This document shows, piece after piece, positions 1 through 5,268 of a DNA stretch of 5,993 bases. Location: positions 1,904-7,896 of the forward strand of contig DOMR01000172.1 of NCBI GenBank assembly GCA_003509845.1. Reading direction: 5' to 3'. The translations under genes were made by a program, and so were the position numbers. The DNA is from Chitinophagaceae bacterium (GTDB taxonomy: Bacteria > Bacteroidota > Bacteroidia > Chitinophagales > Chitinophagaceae). The notes beneath the pieces were generated by a model that was not told where the DNA came from, ran no database searches, and was given only the letters and a program-made list of their open reading frames with translations. Positions within the stretch are counted from its first letter, which is position 1; every line of letters starts with the position of its first letter.

Positions 1-615
1 GGTATTGGAGATGCTGATTTAATTATTGAAGCCGCCACCGAAAATAGTGTTGTTAAAAAAAAGATATTCGCAGCCATGGATACATATGCAAAGCCTAATT
101 GCATATTAGCAACAAACACATCAAGCATTTCTATAAGTGAACTAGCCGCAGCTACACAAAGACCTACCCAAGTGATAGGAATGCATTTTATGAATCCGGT
201 ACCTGTGATGAAATTAGTGGAAGTAATTAATAGCAAAGAAACAGATCCCTCAGTTACTAAAACAATTGTATCCTTAACGGAACAATTAGGTAAAATACCT
301 TGCGTTGTGAACGATTTTCCTGGATTTATCGCAAATCGAATTTTAATGCCCATGATTAATGAAGCAATTATTGCTTTGTCGGAGGGCGTCAGCGACGCTG
401 GCACCATTGATCAAATTATGAAATTAGGTATGGCCCACCCCATGGGGCCTTTGCAACTAGCCGATTACATTGGGCTCGATGTTTGCAAAAATATTTTAGA
501 GATCATGGAAGCAGGATTCAATAATTCAAAATATGCGCCTGCAGGTTTATTGGTACAAAAAGTTGCCGAGGGGAAATTAGGCGTTAAAACAGGGGAAGGA
601 TTTTATAAATATTAA
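1..615 (+). CDS. hbd: 3-hydroxybutyryl-CoA dehydrogenase, 5'-truncated by the window edge
   Basis: NAD(P)-dependent cytoplasmic enzyme that interconverts 3-hydroxyacyl-CoA and 3-oxoacyl-CoA (C4 type), used in beta-oxidation and in butyrate or polyhydroxybutyrate metabolism. The reading frame is open from base 1, and 204 residues are visible. The family is about 280-295 residues long, so roughly 85 N-terminal residues, including the GxGxxG NAD-binding loop, lie outside the window. Visible parts: the end of the Rossmann fold with ADLIIEAATE (residues 5-14); NTSS (39-42), whose Ser contacts substrate; GMHFMNP (60-66) with catalytic His62; the paired Glu74 in KLVEVI; PGFIANR (107-113) with conserved Asn112; then the helical C-terminal domain with HPMGPLQLADYIGLD (146-160) and the usual ending KTGEGFYKY. 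All catalytic residues in view are present, so the gene looks intact. It converges on yigZ with a 62-base gap. Family assignment is firm. Exact chain-length preference cannot be read from the sequence. Confidence 0.93.
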   Translation, partial: GIGDADLIIEAATENSVVKKKIFAAMDTYAKPNCILATNTSSISISELAAATQRPTQVIGMHFMNPVPVMKLVEVINSKETDPSVTKTIVSLTEQLGKIPCVVNDFPGFIANRILMPMINEAIIALSEGVSDAGTIDQIMKLGMAHPMGPLQLADYIGLDVCKNILEIMEAGFNNSKYAPAGLLVQKVAEGKLGVKTGEGFYKY

Positions 616-677
616 GTCCTCACTCGAACGGCTAGCTTAAACCAACTTAAGTAATAAATAACATTATATAATTAGTG
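616..677. other. Convergent intergenic gap without a clear terminator
   Basis: This AT-rich spacer lies between the stop codons of the dehydrogenase gene and yigZ. The only fold I can see is a 5-bp stem, CTTAA (636-640) with TTAAG (647-651), around a six-base loop. It has no GC pairs beyond the ends and no T-run follows it on either strand, so I do not call it an intrinsic terminator. Confidence 0.6.
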
Positions 678-1289
678 TTAAACAACTAAGGTGGTGGAAT
701 AACTTACGCCTTTTAGCTCATTTAATTTGTTCATGACTTCATCCAATCGTATTTTAGGAATCCCGACTTTTAAAGAAACAAATAATTGTGCTGATTGTGA
801 AACCACAGAACAATTATATTGTTTTAAAACCATCATCACTTCATTCATTTGATGGTAATCAAAATTAATTTCATAGTTCAACTCCACAGCTTTTTGAATT
901 TGCGGGGTTAACTGCAATGCAAATGAAGTAGCCGTTTTATACGCATGAATCAAACCAGGCACGCCTAATAAACTACCGCCAAAATAACGGACCACCACCA
1001 CTAGTACATTGGTTAATTCCTTGCTATCCATTTGACCCAAAATAGGACGCCCAGCTGTTCCAGACGGCTCACCATCATCACTCACCCTAAAGGTAACGCC
1101 ATCAACACCTAGGCGATAAGCAAAGCAATGATGTACCGCTTTGGGGTGTTCCTTTTTTAATTGTGCGACTAATTTTTTACACTGATCAATAGTTTGTGCT
1201 GGATAAGCATAAGCAATAAATCTGCTGCCCCGATCCTTAAATTCAGCCATGGCCGTTTGCTCGATGGTATTATAATGAAAGGGGCTCAT
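678..1289 (-). CDS. yigZ: YigZ/IMPACT-family protein (UPF0029 plus DUF1949)
   Basis: Member of the YigZ/IMPACT family, 203 residues, the usual bacterial length of about 200-210. Bacterial members are cytoplasmic proteins without an agreed biochemical role. The eukaryotic relative IMPACT binds the translational regulator GCN1, and a link to translation or nucleic-acid binding has been proposed for the bacterial proteins. The N-terminal domain (about 1-125) carries the hallmark features: SRFIAYAYP (22-30), HPKAVHHCFAYRLG (48-61), the signature SDDGEPSGTAGRPIL (70-84), and VVVVRYFGG (97-105) followed by LLGVPGLIHAY (107-117). The C-terminal part (about 135-200) matches DUF1949, a ferredoxin-like fold. 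The first ATG is chosen because the SRF motif then falls at the normal distance from the N-terminus. The gene is divergent from prmC across 76 bases. I see no convincing -7 box upstream on its strand. Confidence 0.93.
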   Translation of the reverse strand: MSPFHYNTIEQTAMAEFKDRGSRFIAYAYPAQTIDQCKKLVAQLKKEHPKAVHHCFAYRLGVDGVTFRVSDDGEPSGTAGRPILGQMDSKELTNVLVVVVRYFGGSLLGVPGLIHAYKTATSFALQLTPQIQKAVELNYEINFDYHQMNEVMMVLKQYNCSVVSQSAQLFVSLKVGIPKIRLDEVMNKLNELKGVSYSTTLVV

Positions 1290-1353
1290 GCAGTAAATAA
1301 ATAGTATTTATAATTAATTGATGTAAAGCTAGTTCATAATGCGTAATCATTAG

Positions 1354-1361
1354 TAACATTG
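1354..1361 (+). promoter_or_regulatory. Candidate Bacteroidota -7 box for prmC
   Basis: TAACATTG matches seven of the eight TAnnTTTG positions, with A for T at position 5. The prmC ATG follows after exactly four bases. In Bacteroidota the transcription start lies a few bases past this box, so the mRNA would begin at or within about two bases of the start codon. No clear -33 TTTG is visible at the expected distance. The call rests on motif plus spacing only. Confidence 0.45.
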
Positions 1362-1365
1362 CAGT

Positions 1366-2229
1366 ATGACTTTACTAGAAAGCAAACAAGCATTAAAAGC
1401 GCAACTAGCAGATCAATTTGACGCCATTGAACTGAACAGCTTATTGTCCATGTTATTTGAACATGTTACTGGAAATAATCAACTACAACAAGTCATTCAT
1501 AAAAACGATCAGTTAAGCGAAGTACAAGTAAATGAGCTGAAGAAATATGGGGAAGAATTAGCCAAAGGAAAACCCATACAATATATTTTAGGTAAAGCTT
1601 GGTTCATGGGTAAAGAATATATAGTTAACGAGCAGGTATTAATACCACGCCCTGAAACTGAAGAGTTAGTAGAATGGGTCCTTGAATATGCAGAAATTAT
1701 TAATAAGCCTTTACATATCATTGATATTGGAACTGGCTCTGGCTGCATCCCCATTGCATTAAAAACAGCCTTGCCCAATTGCACCATTACTGGATTAGAT
1801 ATTAGCGAAGGCGCATTAGCAGTTGCCAAATTAAATGCAACACAATTAAATACAAATATTGAATGGATACAACAGGATATTTTAATGTCTGCTTCCATGC
1901 CAAGCAATTATGATATTATAGTGAGCAACCCACCCTATATTCCATTTAATGAAAAAGTAAATATGCAAGTGCAAGTAAAAAATTACGAACCCGCACTCGC
2001 GTTGTTTGTCACCAATGAGGATCCTTTAATTTTTTATAGAATTATCGCAAGATTGGGTAAACAATGCCTAAACCCCAATGGGCAATTATTTTTTGAAATG
2101 CATTATGACCAAGGCAAAGCCATCCAAACCTTATTTGACGAAATGGGCTATCACGCAGAATTAAGAAAAGATATGTTTGGAAAAGATCGAATGATTCGCG
2201 CAAGCTTAAAACCAAAACAAGGGGCATAA
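1366..2229 (+). CDS. prmC: Peptide chain release factor N5-glutamine methyltransferase PrmC
   Basis: SAM-dependent cytoplasmic enzyme that methylates the Gln of the GGQ motif in release factors RF1 and RF2, which makes peptide release efficient. It has 287 residues, a normal family length. An N-terminal helical release-factor-binding domain (about 1-85) ends with KPIQYILG (69-76), the family's PxQYxxG element. Next comes LIPRPETEELVEW (92-104), typical of PrmC. The Rossmann methyltransferase domain carries SAM motif I, DIGTGSG (120-126), the acidic residue after strand 2 in GLDIS (143-147), and the catalytic NPPY (188-191) that holds the target Gln amide, followed by the conserved YEPALALF (207-214). 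The ATG is chosen because the domain is complete from there and a -7-like box sits just upstream. No Shine-Dalgarno sequence is present. The stop codon directly abuts the stop of exbD on the other strand. Confidence 0.96.
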   Translation: MTLLESKQALKAQLADQFDAIELNSLLSMLFEHVTGNNQLQQVIHKNDQLSEVQVNELKKYGEELAKGKPIQYILGKAWFMGKEYIVNEQVLIPRPETEELVEWVLEYAEIINKPLHIIDIGTGSGCIPIALKTALPNCTITGLDISEGALAVAKLNATQLNTNIEWIQQDILMSASMPSNYDIIVSNPPYIPFNEKVNMQVQVKNYEPALALFVTNEDPLIFYRIIARLGKQCLNPNGQLFFEMHYDQGKAIQTLFDEMGYHAELRKDMFGKDRMIRASLKPKQGA

Positions 2230-2269
2230 TTAACGAGAAGGATCAACGGCGATTACAGGCGTTGCCCCT
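2220..2269. repeat. Inverted repeat spanning the abutting prmC/exbD stop codons
   Basis: AGGGGCA (2220-2226) is the exact reverse complement of TGCCCCT (2263-2269), giving a 7-bp GC-rich stem around a 36-base loop. The two stop codons lie at the left side of the loop. On the minus strand the repeat is followed by a loosely T-rich stretch, TGTTTTGGTTTT; on the plus strand there is no real T-run. It could be a weak terminator for exbD read-through, or chance, since both arms are mostly coding sequence. Confidence 0.3.
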
Positions 2270-2628
2270 AATTGCTTTATAATTTGCATGACTCTAATAG
2301 TAGTACCTAAACTTGCAACACTATCTCCATTAATCACCACCGAAGGTTTATCTGTTTCCTTTGCTAAAAATATTTTTAATTGACTAGCCAATGAATCTAT
2401 GTTTACAGGTGCTGAGCCTATAAATAATTTTTGATCCTTATCAATGGTCACAACCACTGTTTGTTTGGCCTTGGTATCTGTGGATGACTTAGGATTTGAT
2501 ACTTTAATGACATTTGGATTTGCCAAAGTAGACACAATCAAAAAGAACAATAGTAATATAAACAAAATATCATTGAGTGCTCCAGTATGCACTTCAGGCG
2601 AATGTCTCAATCTAGGTTTTAAATTCAT
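2230..2628 (-). CDS. exbD: ExbD/TolR-family biopolymer transport protein
   Basis: Small inner-membrane subunit of a proton-driven motor. With ExbB it uses the proton-motive force to energise TonB and outer-membrane active transport. It has 132 residues, close to the usual ExbD length. A basic cytoplasmic N-terminus (1-17, with K4, R6, R8) is followed by a single membrane segment, about 18-35 (LNDILFILLLFFLIVSTL). This contains the one conserved membrane Asp, Asp20, that carries protons in the ExbD/TolR family. Residues 36-132 form the periplasmic domain, with the strand pattern TVVVTIDKDQKLFI and SVVINGDSVASLG. The gene starts 10 bases after the end of exbB and is surely co-transcribed with it. 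No tonB gene is in view, so the partner energised by this motor (TonB, or a Tol or gliding-type system) is inferred, not seen. Confidence 0.92.
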   Translation of the reverse strand: MNLKPRLRHSPEVHTGALNDILFILLLFFLIVSTLANPNVIKVSNPKSSTDTKAKQTVVVTIDKDQKLFIGSAPVNIDSLASQLKIFLAKETDKPSVVINGDSVASLGTTIRVMQIIKQLGATPVIAVDPSR

Positions 2629-2638
2629 AATTGATAGA

Positions 2639-3289
2639 TTAAGAATGAGTAGGCTCTTGTAAAATATCTAAAAAATCAGCACTCGCTGTTTCCATTTTAT
2701 TGGCAGTCTTGTCAATTTGAGTAGTTAAATAGTTATGACCTACATAAGCAATCAAACCAATAATTAAACCAGTAGCTGAAGTGATCATTTTGGTATAAAT
2801 ACCACCAGCAATGGTATTTAAAGTATACTCACCAGTGGATGCGATACCATAAAACAATTGCACCATTCCTATAATCGTTCCTAAGAACCCAAACATGGGT
2901 GCAATTCCTGCCACCAATGATAAAATATTTAAATTTCGTTCCATGGAATACATTTCAAGCTTACCTACATTTTCCATACTCTTTTCTATAGCGTCTAATG
3001 GCTTGCCAATACGCATGACTCCTTTTTCAATCATCTTCGCCACCGGATTATCTGTATTTTTTGCCAATGTTTTAGCTGCACCCAAATTGCCAGAAATAAT
3101 ATTATCACGGATAATAAGCATGAACTTAGGATCAATGGTTCCCGCTTTTTTAATAGCAATCATTCGCTCAAAAAAAACATAAATCGCAATCACTAATAAA
3201 AGATATAATGGGTACATGATGTACCCCCCTTTTTGCAATAAGCTGAATAAGGATATTTTATTTTCGGCAACTTGTAACAAGAATAACAT
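2639..3289 (-). CDS. exbB: ExbB/TolQ/MotA-family proton channel protein
   Basis: Inner-membrane channel subunit that forms the pentameric core around ExbD. It has 216 residues from the ATG at 3289; an in-frame TTG three codons further upstream (3298) is possible, but I prefer the ATG. Three membrane segments are visible: about 22-40 (GYIMYPLYLLLVIAIYVFF, followed by the typical ERMI), about 121-150, and about 164-186. A cytoplasmic region of about 80 residues (41-120) separates the first two. The family's best-conserved stretches are present: GIAPMFGFLGTIIGMVQLF (128-146) in segment 2, and TKMITSATGLIIGLIAY (166-182) in segment 3, whose polar Thr/Ser residues line the proton path. exbD follows after 10 bases. 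pepT lies upstream on the same strand, 71 bases away, and a -7-like box in that gap suggests separate initiation. Confidence 0.92.
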   Translation of the reverse strand: MLFLLQVAENKISLFSLLQKGGYIMYPLYLLLVIAIYVFFERMIAIKKAGTIDPKFMLIIRDNIISGNLGAAKTLAKNTDNPVAKMIEKGVMRIGKPLDAIEKSMENVGKLEMYSMERNLNILSLVAGIAPMFGFLGTIIGMVQLFYGIASTGEYTLNTIAGGIYTKMITSATGLIIGLIAYVGHNYLTTQIDKTANKMETASADFLDILQEPTHS

Positions 3290-3306
3290 GGCGTTCAATT
3301 TATTTT

Positions 3307-3314
3307 TAAAGTTA
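3307..3314 (-). promoter_or_regulatory. Weak candidate -7 box for exbB-exbD
   Basis: Read on the minus strand this is TAACTTTA, seven of eight matches to TAnnTTTG (the last G is A). It lies 17 bases upstream of the exbB ATG, so a transcript from it would have a short leader of about 12-14 bases. There is no clear -33 element. In such AT-rich DNA a chance match is quite possible. Confidence 0.3.
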
Positions 3315-3360
3315 AAAGGTTTTATTTGAAAATGGGTGCATGTGAATAACTATCAATTTG

Positions 3361-4602
3361 TTAAAATATTTCCACCAAATTAACAAGCACTTCCACCGAC
3401 TTTTGCATATCAGAAACGCCAATCCACTCATGCTTGCTATGTATGGCTTGCATACCCGTAAAAATATTGGGTGCCGGAAGTCCTAAAAAACTTAACCTGC
3501 TACCATCCGTACCCCCTCGAATGGGTTCCACAATGGGCACAACACCTGCTTTTTTATAAGCAGCTAATGCGTTTTCCACTAAAATGGGATGAAGATCGAT
3601 GACCTCACGCATATTTCTATATTGCTCTTTAATCGTATAGGTAATATGGGCTTTCGAAAAATCAGGATTTTGCAATAAGACATGATCGGCAATCGATTTT
3701 AATTTATTGACATGATCTTTTAGCTGGCGCGTGTCATGATCACGAATTAAAAATTCTAATCTTGCTTTTTCTGCCCCTCCTGAAATATGATTTGGGTGTA
3801 CAAAGCCTTCCCTTTGTTCCGTATGCTCTGGACATAACTCCTGCTTAGGTAATGCGGCAATAATTTCACCAGCTATTTTAATGGCATTTTGCATGACCCC
3901 TTTGGCTGCACCCGGATGTGCAATAACGCCATGAATATCCATCGTTAAATAATCAGCACTAAAAGTTTCCATTTCAAAACAACCTAATTCACCCCCATCT
4001 AAAGTATATGCATAATCGGCACCTAATTTTTTTAAGTCCAAAAAATCAGTGCCTCTTCCTACTTCTTCATCGGGTGTAAATAATAATTTAATAGACCCAT
4101 GTAAAATTTCAGGATGTTGCATTAGGTATTCCGCAAAGGACATAATAATTGAAACACCTGCCTTGTCATCTGCACCTAACAAAGTATTGCCAGAGGCGGT
4201 AATAATTTCCTTGCCAATAAAATTTTTCAAATAAGGATAAGCATCCGTTGAAATTACTTGCGAATGATCATCGGGCAACACCAATGGCTGTCCATTATAA
4301 TTTTTATGTAAAATGGGTTTCACATCAGTGCCGCTGCAATCGGGAGCGGTATCCATATGTGCACAAAAACACAACACTGGTTTTTGCGCAACTGTATTCG
4401 AAGGAATTGTTGCCATTACATAGCCGTGTGCATCCAACGATACTTGCAAGATGCCCATAGCTTTCAATTCTTCCACCAATAGTTTGGCTAAATTAAGTTG
4501 CTTGTCGGTTGAAGGGAAACTAGTGCTATCGGGATCACTCTGCGTATCAATTTGAACATAACGCATAAATCGTTCCGCAATAGCTAACTGATCAAATGAC
4601 AT
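3361..4602 (-). CDS. pepT: Peptidase T (tripeptide aminopeptidase, M20 family)
   Basis: Cytoplasmic di-zinc aminopeptidase that removes the N-terminal residue from tripeptides during peptide recycling. It has 413 residues (E. coli PepT has 408). The M20 metal and catalytic set is complete: His82 and Asp84 in CAHMDTAPDCSG (80-91); bridging Asp145 in LLGADDKAG (141-149); catalytic Glu179 and zinc ligand Glu180 in FTPDEEVGRGTDF (175-187); Asp202 in TLDGGELG (200-207); and His388 in AIHSKHEWI (386-394). The dimerisation domain (about 215-325) contains AHPGAAKG (228-235) and IRDHD (286-290), with Arg287 in the position that holds the substrate carboxylate. IRGGTDGSRLSFLGLP (361-376) is the PepT-specific loop. 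The segment before His388 reads GMQAIH, where E. coli has GGYNYH. The ATG is preceded by AT-only sequence with no Shine-Dalgarno. A terminator separates it from the FKBP gene upstream. Confidence 0.95.
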   Translation of the reverse strand: MSFDQLAIAERFMRYVQIDTQSDPDSTSFPSTDKQLNLAKLLVEELKAMGILQVSLDAHGYVMATIPSNTVAQKPVLCFCAHMDTAPDCSGTDVKPILHKNYNGQPLVLPDDHSQVISTDAYPYLKNFIGKEIITASGNTLLGADDKAGVSIIMSFAEYLMQHPEILHGSIKLLFTPDEEVGRGTDFLDLKKLGADYAYTLDGGELGCFEMETFSADYLTMDIHGVIAHPGAAKGVMQNAIKIAGEIIAALPKQELCPEHTEQREGFVHPNHISGGAEKARLEFLIRDHDTRQLKDHVNKLKSIADHVLLQNPDFSKAHITYTIKEQYRNMREVIDLHPILVENALAAYKKAGVVPIVEPIRGGTDGSRLSFLGLPAPNIFTGMQAIHSKHEWIGVSDMQKSVEVLVNLVEIF

Positions 4603-4630
4603 AATTAATTTTTTAAACTATTTTAATTAC

Positions 4631-4638
4631 CAAAATGA
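4631..4638 (-). promoter_or_regulatory. Weak candidate -7 box for pepT
   Basis: On the minus strand this reads TCATTTTG, matching TAnnTTTG except for C at position 2. It lies 28 bases upstream of the pepT ATG and just downstream of the FKBP terminator, which is where a pepT promoter should be. No -33 TTTG is evident, so this is only a candidate. Confidence 0.25.
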
Positions 4639-4666
4639 AGCTTGAAGATAATTTGAATTAAGCAAT

Positions 4667-4715
4667 AAAAAAAGGCTTTCTGTTCGCATCGATGAATGAA
4701 AACAAGAAAGCCTTT
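4667..4715 (-). terminator. Intrinsic terminator of the FKBP gene
   Basis: An 11-bp perfect stem is formed by AAAGGCTTTCT (4671-4681) and AGAAAGCCTTT (4705-4715). It can be extended by GTT (4682-4684) with AAC (4701-4703) around one bulged A. The intervening loop, 16 to 23 bases, contains the palindrome CATCGATG (4687-4694). Read on the minus strand, the 3' arm runs straight into T's, seven in a row at 4673-4667 counting those in the stem, which is the classic layout. It starts 21 bases past the FKBP stop codon. On the plus strand the stem is followed by C and a run of A's, so it should act only on minus-strand transcripts. Confidence 0.85.
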
Positions 4716-4736
4716 CAAAAAAAATATCATATGTAA

Positions 4737-5189
4737 TTAAGGCATAATTATTTTAGAAGGAGTATCAATACTTACTAATTCTAAAGCAAAGGTTAAATCC
4801 TGTCCTGCCAAAGAATGATTCGCATCTAAAACTACTACTTCCTCTTTCACTTCAACCACGGTTACTTGGAATTGTTGTCCTTGACCATTATTCATCGTCA
4901 AAGCCATTCCAATGGTTGGATTTAAATCGGCAGGGAACTGCGATTTAGGGAATTCAACAATCATTTCAGGTTGTTTTGGACCATACGCCTCCGCAAATGG
5001 GATTTGTATTGTTTTTTTCTCGCCAACAGTCATTCCAAGCACGCCGCTGTCAAATCCTGGAATCACCATACCTGCACCTACTTCAAATTCTAAAGGAGCT
5101 CTACCTGTTGAGGAATCAAATGTTTCACCACTAGTCAAGGTACCGTGATAATGCACTTGAATGGTATCCCCATTTTTTACTTGTTGCAT
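4737..5189 (-). CDS. FKBP-type peptidyl-prolyl cis-trans isomerase, SlpA/SlyD type
   Basis: Cytoplasmic prolyl isomerase and chaperone; no signal peptide or membrane segment is visible. It has 150 residues, like E. coli SlpA/FkpB (149). The split FKBP domain is clear: VHYHGTLTSGETFDSS (12-27), PLEFEVGAGMVIPGFDSGVLG (32-52) with the active-site core, GEKKTIQIPFAEAYG (56-70), and the closing strand DLTFALELVSI (131-141). Residues about 71-125 replace the flap and form the insert-in-flap chaperone domain of the SlyD/SlpA group. They end in VVVLDANHSLAGQ (118-130), a strong signature of this group. The His/Cys-rich metal-binding tail of true SlyD is absent, so it is closer to SlpA. The ATG is preceded by the A-rich stretch AATAAAACAAT and no Shine-Dalgarno. 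It is a single-gene unit with its own terminator and is divergent from fmt. Confidence 0.94.
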   Translation of the reverse strand: MQQVKNGDTIQVHYHGTLTSGETFDSSTGRAPLEFEVGAGMVIPGFDSGVLGMTVGEKKTIQIPFAEAYGPKQPEMIVEFPKSQFPADLNPTIGMALTMNNGQGQQFQVTVVEVKEEVVVLDANHSLAGQDLTFALELVSIDTPSKIIMP

Positions 5190-5209
5190 ATTGTTTTATT
5201 TTTAATAAA

Positions 5210-5222
5210 GCACCTAGGGTGC
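5210..5222. repeat. Short palindrome in the FKBP 5' leader
   Basis: GCACC-TAG-GGTGC is a perfect inverted repeat with a three-base centre. It lies about 6 bases downstream of the minus-strand -7 box at 5229-5236, so it would fall at the very 5' end of the FKBP mRNA as a small hairpin, or over the initiation site as a protein-binding site. Position and symmetry are seen directly; function is inferred. Confidence 0.4.
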
Positions 5223-5228
5223 AAAGCG

Positions 5229-5236
5229 CAAAAGTA
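5229..5236 (-). promoter_or_regulatory. Candidate Bacteroidota -7 box for the FKBP gene
   Basis: Minus-strand TACTTTTG is a full match to TAnnTTTG, 39 bases upstream of the FKBP ATG. With initiation a few bases past the box, the leader would be roughly 33-36 bases. A -33 TTTG is not evident at the usual spacing. The matching box for fmt lies 20 bases away in the opposite direction. Confidence 0.5.
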
Positions 5237-5256
5237 CATAATTATGACAGATAAAC

Positions 5257-5264
5257 TAACTTTG
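5257..5264 (+). promoter_or_regulatory. Candidate Bacteroidota -7 box for fmt
   Basis: TAACTTTG is a full match to TAnnTTTG and ends four bases before the fmt ATG, so transcription should begin at or next to the start codon (leaderless or nearly so). The layout TAACTTTGCCCC-ATG copies that upstream of prmC. No -33 TTTG is seen; the expected place is occupied by the opposing FKBP box. Confidence 0.55.
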
Positions 5265-5268
5265 CCCC

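Noticed and set aside
636..651. CTTAA/TTAAG hairpin between the dehydrogenase gene and yigZ
   Set aside because: It is a 5-bp AT-rich stem with no T-run on either strand, indistinguishable from chance.
1509..1907. 132-codon open frame on the minus strand inside prmC
   Set aside because: It is antisense to a clearly real prmC, shows no recognisable domain, and has Cys/Ser-rich low-order composition typical of a shadow frame.
3290..3298. TTG start giving ExbB three extra residues
   Set aside because: The ATG three codons in already gives a complete ExbB. No ribosome-binding signal favours the TTG.
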